From: Bradyrhizobium barranii subsp. barranii
Lineage (GTDB): Bacteria; Pseudomonadota; Alphaproteobacteria; Rhizobiales; Xanthobacteraceae
Length of the DNA: 64,000 bases
Direction of reading: 5' to 3'
Assembly (NCBI RefSeq): GCF_017565645.3
Contig: NZ_CP086136.1
Location: 1,812,001-1,876,000, forward strand
Each line of letters opens with the position of its first letter. Positions within the stretch are counted from its first letter, which is position 1. Under the pieces are notes generated by a model. That model was not told the origin of the DNA, searched no databases, and saw only the letters and a list, made by a program, of their open reading frames with translations. Shown here piece by piece: positions 27,426-36,588 of this stretch. The position numbers and the translations under genes are program-made.

Positions 27426-29027
27426 ATGCACATCACGAAAGCGAAGATCAGAAATTATAGATCACGTGCACATTGCGATATTGAATTCCGTGACGGCCTG
27501 AACATTCTCGTCGGCGACAACGAAGCCGGAAAATCAACGCTCCTCGAAGCCGTAAGCCTAGCGTTGACGGGCTCCTTGAACGGACGGCCTCTTGCCCAGG
27601 AGTTGCACCCGTTTCTTTTTTCGGTGCAGGCAACACGCAACTACCTTGCGGCGCTGCATGGCGGAAAGCCCGCAACTCTTCCGGCAATCACGATCGAGCT
27701 GTTCTTTAGCGATATTCCGGAGCTCGCCGAGTTCAGGGGCGATAACCATTCGGAGAAGCCGGGGGATCTCCCGGGCATTATCTATTCGATCGAATTCAAC
27801 GATGCGTACAAGGACGCCTACGAGCAATACATTGCCAAGCGCGACGACGTTCGCTCGATCCCGGTTGAGTATTATCAGGCGGTATGTCAGTCCTTCGCGC
27901 GGAAATCCGTCTTGCCGCGTCAAATTCCGCTATCTCCCGTCATCGTGGATGCCAGCCGCATTACCACGATCACGGGTGCGAACCGCTATGTGACCGGTCT
28001 CATCCGGGAGGCATTGCCGCCCAAAGAACAGGTTCAGTTGTCCGTCGCCTATCGGAAGCTCAGGGAGATTTTTCTCGCCGACGACAGCATCAAGCAGATC
28101 AATGCAAAGTTTGCGGAGCGGCACGGGGAAATCTCCGAGAAGACGCTCTCGATGACGCTCGATCCTACGGCGCGAGGGGGCTGGGAAACCGCCGTCATGC
28201 CGAGCCTCGATGATGTTCCCATCACCCTCGTTGGCAAGGGCGAACAGAACGCCGTCAAGATCAAGCTGGCGCTTGAGAATAGCTCCGATGCGAACGTCTT
28301 CCTTATCGAAGAGCCTGAGAACCATCTTTCCTTTTCCCGCTTGCACGGTCTCATCAATGCGATAACGAAGAAGGCGGGCGCCCGCCAGCTCATCATCACG
28401 ACGCATTCAAGCTTTGTCCTCAACAAGCTCGGCATCAACAACGTCATTCTGTTCAGGGATGGCGCCTCGATGAGGCTCGATGCACTGACTGCGGACACCT
28501 ACGAGTACTTCAAGAAGCTGCCCGGTCACGACACGCTTCGGCTGCTGTTGAGCAGCAGAAGCATACTTGTCGAAGGCCCGTCGGATGAGCTTGTTGTTCA
28601 GAAAGCCTTCATCGCAAAGCACGGCGTAAGCCCTCTCGAAAAGGGCGTCGACGTGATCTCGGTGAAAGGGCTGGCGTTCAAACGGTTTCTCGAAATCGCG
28701 AAACTTCTCGGTATCAAGACCGACGTGGTTACGGACAACGACGGCGACGTTGAAGCGTTGAAAGCCAAATACGCCGATTACCCTGCGGATGGTAAGATAA
28801 ACGTCCGTTATGATGATGACGAGGCGTTCCCAACGCTTGAGCCCCAGATGCTCAAGGCCAATAGCCTTGAGCGCCTGAACAGCGTGCTCGGCACCGACTA
28901 CGACGACCCAGATGCGCTGACCGAATACATGACGAAGCCCGCCAACAAGACCGACGTCGCCCTTAAGATTTTCGACACGACGGAGGCGATAACGTTCCCC
29001 GGCTATATCAATGCCGCCGTCGAATAA
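27426..29027 (+). CDS. gajA: Gabija-type nuclease GajA: OLD-family ATPase with TOPRIM domain
   Basis: This 533-residue protein joins an ABC-type ATPase head to a TOPRIM nuclease, the build of GajA in Gabija anti-phage defence. Walker A is GDNEAGKST (30-38), Walker B is NVFLIEEPENHLS and the H-loop is ITTHSSFVLNK. The TOPRIM glutamate lies in SILVEGPSDE and the D-x-D in VTDNDGD. The ATG at 27426 follows GAGGA; readings from 27291 lack support. Known GajA cuts DNA when nucleotide levels fall. The downstream UvrD-like gene overlaps its stop by 17 bases, as expected of gajB. Confidence 0.85.
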   Translation: MHITKAKIRNYRSRAHCDIEFRDGLNILVGDNEAGKSTLLEAVSLALTGSLNGRPLAQELHPFLFSVQATRNYLAALHGGKPATLPAITIELFFSDIPELAEFRGDNHSEKPGDLPGIIYSIEFNDAYKDAYEQYIAKRDDVRSIPVEYYQAVCQSFARKSVLPRQIPLSPVIVDASRITTITGANRYVTGLIREALPPKEQVQLSVAYRKLREIFLADDSIKQINAKFAERHGEISEKTLSMTLDPTARGGWETAVMPSLDDVPITLVGKGEQNAVKIKLALENSSDANVFLIEEPENHLSFSRLHGLINAITKKAGARQLIITTHSSFVLNKLGINNVILFRDGASMRLDALTADTYEYFKKLPGHDTLRLLLSSRSILVEGPSDELVVQKAFIAKHGVSPLEKGVDVISVKGLAFKRFLEIAKLLGIKTDVVTDNDGDVEALKAKYADYPADGKINVRYDDDEAFPTLEPQMLKANSLERLNSVLGTDYDDPDALTEYMTKPANKTDVALKIFDTTEAITFPGYINAAVE

Positions 29028-30083
29028 GATTGTCTTTGCGTCCGCCGGCGCGGGCAAAACAACGGAAGTCGTGACGCAGGCGCTTTCGATGCGTCCGCGT
29101 AAAGTGCGATTACTACGTTCACGCTCAAGAACGTGGAGGAGATCAGGCGCAAGCTGATCGAGCTAAACGGATGCGTGCCGCCGGAGATCACGGTCTATCC
29201 GTGGTACACCTTCGTCCTTCACGAGATGGTGCGCCCTTATCAAGGTTGCGTTCATCAAGAGCGGGTCGGGGGCGTTCATTTCGCCAAGGGCGCCACCCGG
29301 ACCTATGTCCCGAAGGCAGATGTCGCCCGGTATTATTGCGACCGTGAGAACCAGGCCTACTCCGATCGCCTTGGCGATTTTGCCTTGCTGTGTAACGAGG
29401 CGAGCGATGGGAAGGTCATTCGCCGGTTGAACGATATGTTTGCCCACATCTTCGTTGATGAAGTGCAGGACCTTGCCGGATTTGACATCGATGTCCTTGA
29501 GCTGCTGCTCCGCTCTCCCATCGCCATGTCGCTTGTCGGCGATATTCGCCAGTCGACCTACCGCACCAGCTACGCGACAAAGAATAAGAAGTTTTGCGGA
29601 CGCGGCTTCATTCTGAAGGCCGAAGCCTGGAAGAAAGCTGGGCTGTGTGAAGTGACTTACATGGCGCAAAGCCGCCGTTGCATCCAACCGATCTGTGATG
29701 TGGCGGACCTCATTTTTCCCGATCTCCCCAAAGCTCAATCGAAGAATGAGAGCCAAACCGCACACGACGGGGTCTTCGTGGTGCGGACGATCCACGTCGA
29801 GGAATACCGGAGGCAGTACCAGCCACAGGTACTTCGGCTCGACCGGCGATTTGGCGCCGGTCTCCCGGCCGAGAACTTTGGCATGGTGAAAGGCCTAGGT
29901 TTCGAGCGCGTCCTGATCATTCCTTACGGAGGGATCACCAAATGGCTCCGCACAGGCAAGCCGGAGCACGTTGCCGGGTCGGCAGACGAGGTCTATGTCG
30001 GTATTACCCGTGCCTATCAGAGCGTCGCTTTTATCCACGATGGTGATGTGGCCGTGCCGGGAATCTCTATCTTTGAGCCATAG
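29011..30083 (+). pseudogene. gajB: Gabija-type UvrD-like helicase GajB, broken by one frameshift
   Basis: The ATG at 29011 opens MPPSNKIVFASAGAGKTTEV (Walker A), but the frame runs into a stop near 29150. One base is missing at about 29106: restoring it gives KVAITTFTLKNVEEIRRK and joins the 5' part to the long downstream frame. That frame carries Walker B HIFVDEVQDLAG, motif III LVGDIRQSTY, motif V NFGMVKGLGFERVLI and motif VI EVYVGITRAYQSVAF. The repaired protein would have about 357 residues. All helicase motifs survive, so the lesion is recent, or is a sequencing error. Confidence 0.82.
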
Positions 30084-30120
30084 GCTCAAGGGTCGATGCG
30101 GTTCGTGGTACAGTAGCGCG

Positions 30121-31308
30121 ATGATCGAATCCCCGCCCGAACAGGACCAGCCTCGCCCACCCGGGATCATGGCACGAAACATCGCCGATCCTATAAAGCT
30201 GTCCGGCCTCCAGCTGCACGGCGTGTCCGCGGAAACAGCCCGCGGAGGGGATGCCATCAAGGTCTACACAAGGCTGAGTCTCACTTCGGATGACAAGTTC
30301 TTTCACCGCGTAGCGGAGGGCCTGTGTAATCACATCGAGCACATCGCGCGGCAGTCCGGAGGAGCCGTCAACCTTAAGCGCGCCGACGTCGTGCTCCTCG
30401 TCGTGCATCCGGATGACACGGGCGACTTGTGGCTCGATACGGCAGCGGTTGCGCTTCAGATCATGACCAAGCGAGACATGGTCGCCGGGGCGGTGGTGTT
30501 CGAGCAGGATATTGCCGACGTTATCGGCATGGGTTTCCCTCTTGTCCCGATCGGCCAGGAAGATCGTGTCGTCTGCATGTTTCGCGAAGGCTGGCGCTTT
30601 GGCTTGTTCTTCGATTTCAACCCTGATGCCGAATTTTCCGTAGAGGAAATGCAGCGCGACCTTGGCACGCTGCATCGCAGGCTGAAGTACCGAGACCTTT
30701 ACGATGCGATCGCCGACCAGGCCGTGTTTTCACGGCTCATCGCCGCGGGCTGGTTTCCATTCGTAGAAATTCTCGGTCCCGAATTTGGGGAGCTCCTAAA
30801 GTTCAGCGAAGCCGGATTTGAGCTCGATGAAGTGGAAGCGAAGATCCTTGCGAAGTTCGACTCTGAGCGGATCGAGCGGATGTTCAGCCGGTGGATGGCG
30901 AAGGCGCATTTTGCCGGCAAGGAACGGCTTTTGCGCTCGGCGCTGAAATCCTTCGCGGAAGGCGACGCCGTGCCCGTGCTGAAAATTGCCTTGACTGAGA
31001 TCGAAGGAATTTTGGGTGACGCCTATCGCAAGGTTTATGGGAAGGGCGCGCGGATCAAGAAGCTGCTGGAATTCGCGGTCGCGTCGGCGGAGGCAAAGGC
31101 GGGGCACCCGGATACACTCTTGTTCCCGGCCGCTTTCGCTCATTATTTGAGATCGCATACCTTTGCTGACTTCGACCCCGCGGCTCGGACCGGCAATGCC
31201 AGCTCGCGCCATGCCGTCGGTCACGGTGCGGCAGCACCTGAAACCTATACGATGGTGCGGGCGCTTCAGGCCCTGCTTACCCTCGATCAATTGGCTTTTT
31301 ACACGTGA
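30121..31308 (+). CDS. HEPN-like protein immediately downstream of the Gabija pair
   Basis: This 395-residue soluble protein ends in a helical region with an R-x4-H motif (SSRHAVGHGAAAPETY), followed by MVRALQALLTLDQLAFY, the layout of the C-terminal helix of HEPN RNase-like domains. The preceding helices (LKIALTEIEGILGDAYRKVYGKGARIKKLLEF) also fit. The N-terminal 230 residues are alpha/beta and unrecognised. It starts 38 bases after gajB; the start is ATG 30121 or ATG 30169, neither with a strong ribosome site. The position suggests an accessory toxin-like component of the same defence locus. Confidence 0.65.
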   Translation: MIESPPEQDQPRPPGIMARNIADPIKLSGLQLHGVSAETARGGDAIKVYTRLSLTSDDKFFHRVAEGLCNHIEHIARQSGGAVNLKRADVVLLVVHPDDTGDLWLDTAAVALQIMTKRDMVAGAVVFEQDIADVIGMGFPLVPIGQEDRVVCMFREGWRFGLFFDFNPDAEFSVEEMQRDLGTLHRRLKYRDLYDAIADQAVFSRLIAAGWFPFVEILGPEFGELLKFSEAGFELDEVEAKILAKFDSERIERMFSRWMAKAHFAGKERLLRSALKSFAEGDAVPVLKIALTEIEGILGDAYRKVYGKGARIKKLLEFAVASAEAKAGHPDTLLFPAAFAHYLRSHTFADFDPAARTGNASSRHAVGHGAAAPETYTMVRALQALLTLDQLAFYT

Positions 31309-31340
31309 AGCGCCCCTTTGTGAGAGGAAGGCGTGCTAAG

Positions 31341-31459
31341 TGAGCTATAAATAGGTCACAAAGGCTTAAATGATCTATTTATAGATCGTATACTTGACGT
31401 CGGTTCCGTTTTGGTCTATAAATAGATCACAAGGCTACTTATGGCCTATTTATGGATCA
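31341..31459 (+). promoter_or_regulatory. hipBA promoter with four operator boxes
   Basis: Four 18-bp imperfect palindromes (consensus TGRYCTATWWATAGRYCA) lie at 31341-31358, 31371-31388, 31412-31429 and 31442-31459. A sigma-70-type promoter is built into them: TTGACG at 31394-31399, 17 bases, then TATAAA at 31417-31422 inside box 3. Box centres are 30, 41 and 30 bases apart, close to whole helical turns. The HipB antitoxin encoded next is the likely ligand. Confidence 0.8.
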
Positions 31460-31462
31460 GAC

Positions 31463-31798
31463 GTGCCCAAGACCAACCGCCCTGTCTCGCCCTATGCTGC
31501 GGATGCCGCGATCCGGCTGGGGCAGCTCATCCGCCGGGGACGCATTGACCGCCGCATGACGGTGGCTGCCTTGGCGGAACGCGCTGGGGTCTCGCGTGGC
31601 CTCATGCAACGCATCGAGGCGGGTGACCCCGGTTGCACCATTGGCGCCGTGTTCGAGGCCGCGGCGATTGTCGGCGTGCGCCTGTTCGATGCAGGCCAGG
31701 TGACGCTGTCGCGCGACGTCGAATCCAGCCGCGAAGTGATGGCCTTACTTCCCAAAGCAATCCGCAGCCACCGAACCGAGCCCGACGATGACTTCTGA
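31463..31798 (+). CDS. hipB: HipB-like antitoxin, XRE helix-turn-helix
   Basis: This 111-residue DNA-binding protein has a Cro/CI helix-turn-helix (LGQLIRRGRIDRRMTVAALAERAGVSRGLMQRIEAGDPGCTIGAV, residues about 18-62). I chose GTG 31463, giving VPKTNRPVSPYAADAAIRLG, because the longer reading from 31394 would be translated through the promoter and operator boxes. It neutralises HipA and represses its own operon in known systems. Its stop overlaps the hipA start by 11 bases, which couples the two. Confidence 0.85.
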   Translation: MPKTNRPVSPYAADAAIRLGQLIRRGRIDRRMTVAALAERAGVSRGLMQRIEAGDPGCTIGAVFEAAAIVGVRLFDAGQVTLSRDVESSREVMALLPKAIRSHRTEPDDDF

Positions 31799-33128
31799 GC
31801 AAAAACATACCCAAGCCTATGTATGGGTTTGGCTGCCGGACAGCACGCAACCTGTCGTCGCGGGTCTCTTGTCCGTGAGCGGGAAGCAACTCGTCTACAA
31901 TTACGGGCAGAGCTATCTTCGCCGCAACAATGCCATCCCGCTTTATGAGCCGGAATTGCCGCTCAAGACCGGCGTCCTTCCGCTCCTGAACGGGCTCAAC
32001 ATGCCCAGCTGTATTCGCGACGCGGCACCCGACGCGTGGGGCCGCCGCATCATCATCAACCGCAAATTCGGCTCAGGCGGAAAAGATGTCGACCCCGGCA
32101 GCCTTGACGAACTGACCTATCTCCTGGAGTCCGGATCGGACCGTATCGGCGCGCTCGATTTTCAGGCGTCGGCGTCGAACTATGTACCGCGCGAGAGCGC
32201 GGAAGTGTCGCTCGATGAACTCCTGAACGCCGCCACGCTGGTTGAACAAGGCGTGCCGCTGACGGCCGAACTCGACCGTGCGCTTCTCCACGGGAGCTCC
32301 ATCGGCGGCGCGCGGCCAAAGGCCATGATTACGTCCGGCAACAAGAAATTCGTGGCGAAGTTCTCGTCCCAGAACGACCTCTTTGGCGTGGTGAAAGCCG
32401 AATTCGTCGCCATGCGCCTCGCGTCCCTCGTCGGTCTCACCGCCGCGCCCGTGGCCCTCAAGCGCGCCGCCGGAAAGGACGTGCTGCTCATCGAGCGCTT
32501 CGACCGTGAAAAAGCCCCGGAAGGCTGGCGCCGCAAAGCCATGGTCTCGGCGCTCACGCTGCTGGAGCTCGACGAAATGATGGCCCGCTATGCGAGCTAC
32601 GAACAGCTTGCCACCGCGATCCGTCATCGTTTCACGTCACCGAAGGAAACGTTGAAGGAGCTTTTCGGCAGGCTCGTGTTCAATATCCTGTCCGGCAACA
32701 CCGATGATCACGCTCGAAACCATGCTGCGTTCTGGAATGGTACGGAGCTTACGCTCACGCCCGCCTACGATGTCTGTCCGCAGAACCGCACGGGTGGGGA
32801 GGCATCGCAGGCCATGCTCATCATGGGGCAGGAGCGTGCGAGCCAGATCGCACTTTGCCTGAAAGCCGCGCCCTCGTTCCTGCTTAATGAGGGGGAGGCG
32901 ATCCTTATCGCGACCGCGCAAATCAAGACCATCAAGGAACGCTGGACGCAGGTATGCGACGAGGCCACGCTCAGCGAGGTCGACCGGAATTTCCTGTGGC
33001 GCCGCCAGTTCTTCAATCCCTATGCGTTCATCGACGCGCCGGAAGCTATCACGCGCCTCGTCGGTTACCCGCGCGACCCGCCAGATTTTCGAAATCGGCC
33101 TTCGAGAGCGCATCCACCCCGCCGATGA
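31788..33128 (+). CDS. hipA: HipA-like serine/threonine kinase toxin
   Basis: This 446-residue HipA-fold kinase phosphorylates aminoacyl-tRNA synthetases in characterised relatives, causing growth arrest and persistence. The glycine-rich loop is SSIGGARPKA, the ATP lysine is in KFVAKFSS, the catalytic loop is SGNTDDHARNHAAF and the metal-binding block is LTPAYDVCPQ, all intact. The last about 17 codons (after AITRLVGYPRD) are antisense to a nitrilase-like gene remnant, so the natural C-terminus was probably replaced by recombination. The start overlaps hipB. Confidence 0.88.
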   Translation: MTSEQKHTQAYVWVWLPDSTQPVVAGLLSVSGKQLVYNYGQSYLRRNNAIPLYEPELPLKTGVLPLLNGLNMPSCIRDAAPDAWGRRIIINRKFGSGGKDVDPGSLDELTYLLESGSDRIGALDFQASASNYVPRESAEVSLDELLNAATLVEQGVPLTAELDRALLHGSSIGGARPKAMITSGNKKFVAKFSSQNDLFGVVKAEFVAMRLASLVGLTAAPVALKRAAGKDVLLIERFDREKAPEGWRRKAMVSALTLLELDEMMARYASYEQLATAIRHRFTSPKETLKELFGRLVFNILSGNTDDHARNHAAFWNGTELTLTPAYDVCPQNRTGGEASQAMLIMGQERASQIALCLKAAPSFLLNEGEAILIATAQIKTIKERWTQVCDEATLSEVDRNFLWRRQFFNPYAFIDAPEAITRLVGYPRDPPDFRNRPSRAHPPRR

Positions 33129-33435
33129 CGATCGTTCCCGTCGGCCACTGCTGGTCCGCGAGCGCCGCGTCGATCAGGTCGATCCCATCCAGGCCGGGGA
33201 TGCTGTATTCCGGGAAGATCGTGAAGTGCGTTTTCTCGGCGTGATGCGGCGCGGTCCGCGAGACAGCCAGTGTCGCGGTCAGGTTCCTCAGAAGTTCGAG
33301 CTTGCCGGCAAGGGGGGTCCTATACGGCTCCTGCTGTGTCAATGTCAGATGGGGTTGGGCGATCACCATGCCCACGCGATCATGCGGCAACAGGATGCCC
33401 CGCTCGGTCAGGTCTACGCGTGAGGTGTGGATCAT
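33049..33435 (-). pseudogene. Truncated nitrilase-like gene, N-terminal part
   Basis: Starting at ATG 33435, about 120 codons encode an N-terminal domain with THFTIFPEYSIPG, where the glutamate of the FPE motif matches the nitrilase catalytic glutamate, and GTIVIGGVDALS, a typical second strand. The lysine and cysteine of the triad are absent because the gene is cut off inside the hipA tail. It could be a remnant of a stand-alone carbon-nitrogen hydrolase or of a larger defence protein that carries such a domain. Confidence 0.55.
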
Positions 33436-33829
33436 GGCGGAACGAACTTAAGCCTCGACTTGGGTTAGACCACGAGAATTGGCTCCTAGGAAGGTGTGGC
33501 CGCCGCTCGTACAACTTATAGGCTAGGCAGCAAAACCGACACAAGCGTGCTCCTTGGACGGGTCTTGCACATTGGTCCCGTTCGCGGCGACCGCCGCGGC
33601 GTTGATTGCCTACGACCTTATTTTTGCTGCAAGGCCTACCGCATTTAAGAAGTGAAGCAGATGGAAGGCCACGTCTAAGCGGCTGGATATACGTCATTGT
33701 AGTCTAAGCCATTGTAATATAATATATTTTATTTATATGCCACTGTGGTCGAAGTGAATTGGAACTCTAGCGTAACCATCTTTGGCACGAAGTCCCGGTA
33801 GGGATGAAAATAGACGGGGCTGATCGCGG
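33436..33829. other. AT-richer intergenic gap
   Basis: No gene is visible. The stretch 33690-33745 is unusually AT-rich for this genome (CATTGTAATATAATATATTT), with TATAAT-like cores, and may hold promoters or simply be foreign sequence. Confidence 0.5.
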
Positions 33830-35377
33830 TCATGCTGAAACGGCAGTCGCCTCCCGCTCCGCTTGCGCCGCAATGTTCGCGAGAGGGTGATGAAAATAAT
33901 GCTCGCTCATCGCGCGGCGGATGGCCGGCGACGGTGCTTTATCGACGTAGGGCTTCATCGCCGCGCCGTCCTTCCATGCGACAGCGTAATCCGGCGATGG
34001 GGGATACGCCTTTAGATATTTCAGGGCCTCTGGATCGATCGGCCCGTTCGTCCATAGCTCGAAAGTAAACGGCTTTCCCGCGATCCGAGATTCATGTCTG
34101 AGAATTTTATGCAGCAGCGGCACACGGTCGTCCCGCCACTTCGTCGCTTCCTCCAGGGTTACGCGGGCTACAGGGATCTTCGCCTTGCATTCGATCACAA
34201 GCACGCCTTTGTTATCGGGCTTGTCGAGCAGCACGTCGGTTTCGGCGGATCGGCCGGTCTCATAATCCTTCCATTTTTCACCAGCCCGCAAGTATCCGCC
34301 CTCGACATCCTTGACGAGCGAGCCGACGATGATCTCGAACAGCGCGCCGCGCAGATTGTTTGCCGCACCCTCGATGCGGGGCAGGCTGTTCAGTACCCGC
34401 TCGACATGATCCGGATTGACCGAAGCTGTCGCGCCGGTATCCGTCAAAAGCGAAATCAAATCGCGCAAAGCCTTAGCGACATCCTCTCCGAACAGATGAG
34501 ATGTCGTCGTCGCAAGAATCCCTCGCGATCGCGCGAGCCCCCATGCCTTGCTTGAGAAGCCATCCGCCACCAAGAACGGCATGATCGGCGCGACATTGGC
34601 TGGCGCCGACGCTAGATCGTGTTTTCGAACGAAGGTCGCGACGGAGTCTTCGCTGAGCACATCGCGCAGGTTGACATCGCACACGATAAAACCGGGTTTC
34701 AGCCCCTTGCCGGACGGCGCGACAAGCGGCCTCGCGTAAGAAGGCGCGCTCAAGTCCCACGTGACGCTCGAAACGACAGGCGCCTCGCCGTCGCCTCTAA
34801 CCCTCACTTTATCAAAGCTGCCGAACCCCGTTCGCCGGAACCATTCCTTCATGCCGTGCAGCACGACGTTTTCGGCGACCATTCGCGCTCTAATCTGAGC
34901 AATTGGGTCGGTTCGGTATTCATGCGGGCGAAACTTCACGTAGGTTTCGTTGGTTGCGTCGTCGTGAAATTCCTCAAGCAGATGAATCGCCGACAGGCGA
35001 TCGAAGATGCGCTGCGGGGACAATTGCCGCGAGCGGGCTGCGGGACCGCCGCAGACTCCGTCGAACAGATGGCGCGGACAGATGCCGCCGCGTGCTTTTA
35101 ATCCAGCGATCGCACCCCAATACGATTTGCCGTGCTCGCGGAAGACGCGCTCCATCGCCTGCCAGTAAGTCTTGTCGCCAAACTGGTCATCGAGATAGAG
35201 AAAGCGCGCGTTGTGGGGAAAGCGAAGCCCGGCGAGCCGTTTGATGGTGAAGTCGTCCGCACGCGCGATGCGCTGACGCGCGGCGTCGGGCGAGACGCCG
35301 TCCTTCGCCATTTCGGCGATAAGATCGGTGGTCAGGGCGGGGCCGATCCGCCGCAGGAGGTCTTCAATACTGGCCAT
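33830..35377 (-). CDS. PD-(D/E)XK nuclease with winged-helix-like N-terminus
   Basis: This is a 515-residue protein with a Mrr-like PD-(D/E)XK nuclease core near its middle-to-end: E348 in GALFEIIVG, D381 in AETDVLL, then E396-x-K398 in VLVIECKAK. The first 80 residues (IEDLLRRIGPALTTDLIAEMAKDGVSPDAARQRIARA) look like a winged-helix DNA-binding part. No methyltransferase gene is adjacent, so a modification-dependent or stand-alone defence nuclease is likely. It is on the minus strand, in a run with the next broken nuclease-like gene. I do not know its exact family. Confidence 0.72.
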   Translation of the reverse strand: MASIEDLLRRIGPALTTDLIAEMAKDGVSPDAARQRIARADDFTIKRLAGLRFPHNARFLYLDDQFGDKTYWQAMERVFREHGKSYWGAIAGLKARGGICPRHLFDGVCGGPAARSRQLSPQRIFDRLSAIHLLEEFHDDATNETYVKFRPHEYRTDPIAQIRARMVAENVVLHGMKEWFRRTGFGSFDKVRVRGDGEAPVVSSVTWDLSAPSYARPLVAPSGKGLKPGFIVCDVNLRDVLSEDSVATFVRKHDLASAPANVAPIMPFLVADGFSSKAWGLARSRGILATTTSHLFGEDVAKALRDLISLLTDTGATASVNPDHVERVLNSLPRIEGAANNLRGALFEIIVGSLVKDVEGGYLRAGEKWKDYETGRSAETDVLLDKPDNKGVLVIECKAKIPVARVTLEEATKWRDDRVPLLHKILRHESRIAGKPFTFELWTNGPIDPEALKYLKAYPPSPDYAVAWKDGAAMKPYVDKAPSPAIRRAMSEHYFHHPLANIAAQAEREATAVSA

Positions 35378-35473
35378 AGCTTCAGTATGTCACACTGCTC
35401 TATTTATAATAGGTTGTCTGTACGGCGGCCGTCTTTTTCGAACTTCCCGAGCATCACAAAAGAATATTGTATA

Positions 35474-36561
35474 TCAATATGTTACGAGGCAGTTTTTGAG
35501 ATCAGAAAAGCCTGATGTCACACCGAATTTGTCGCAAGTGATCCTAACCGCCTCGCTTTTGCTCGGCTGCGTCTGGGGTCGGCATGTCCTACGATCGAAA
35601 ACAAACCGATTGCTTTGGCTCGCACCGAACACCGAGAGCAGATGAGGAATGTCCTCCGGCCGCCTAGTTAAGATGTACATATCGCTTTGGGCGTCTCCCA
35701 GAATCGCGAAATGCACTTTCGCTGGGTCAAGCGCATCGAAACCGGTTCGCAGCTCTGTCTCGTCCTGCTTGATGTCCGTCACGATCCAGGCGCCCTGTAG
35801 TCTATTGTCAGGATCTGCGGCCAAGAACTTCGGCTCGACACTCCTGAACAGCAGCTGCACGTCGTGCGCCGGGGGCGCACCGCTCGTTAAGACAGCATCA
35901 GTCATCTGCGAATAAAAGTCGGCAAAGCGCCGCTTCACGTCAAACAGGATGCGCCGCGTTCCTGCCGCGCCCAATACCCAATCGACAGTTCGGTTGCCGG
36001 CACCAAGTCCCGTGACCTCATGTTCCGCCGGAATGGCATCGCTTACGCGCAACATGGGGAGCATCTCGGCCAGATATTCTTGATGCTTCGCCTCGTCTGC
36101 GAGCAAGGGGAGATAAGCCGTCCTCTTCTGCTCCGGCAAGCGCCGGCGTGCACAATCGAGCACGTCGAACAAGACTTTGACAGGCGGCCACATATGGACG
36201 CCCCACACAAGCGATCCGTCAACCTTGTGCGGCTCTCCGAACTCATAACGCCAAAAAAAATCAGCTTCTCGAGAAAGCATTCGCAGGCGGCAAGCTTGGG
36301 CGGAAGGATCGCGAGCAAGCCATCGCAGTCCGCATCAGTCCTTCCGCGCGCAAGGCCTTCCTCGCGCAGGCGTACCGGCAAGGTGCCTTTCGCGGCGACG
36401 AAATCGGGCTGAATCTTCTCGAGCCACATCTGATCCCACCCTTCTGGAATTCCAACCCGGCGCAGCCTCAACTTTTCTTTCTTGGGAAGTGGCCTATCGA
36501 TCTGGAAAAAGCCTTTGTGAGTATTGATTGCCAAGCGCCTAAGTTCTGTTTTTGTTCCCAT
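35474..36561 (-). pseudogene. Nuclease-like gene split by a frameshift at an eight-T run
   Basis: The 5' part starts at ATG 36561 (MGTKTELRRLAINTHKGFFQ) and reads to a run of eight T (plus strand 36253-36260). One extra T would continue it as FFWRYEFGEPHKVDG in the second frame, which runs to 35474; the joined protein would have about 362 residues. The second part contains TVDWVLGAAGTRRILFDVKRR, a possible D-x(n)-D-x-K nuclease core. Because the break lies exactly in a homopolymer, slippage, phase variation or a read error are all possible. Confidence 0.65.
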
Positions 36562-36588
36562 GGATAAATTGTCAAGATCGCGAACTCG

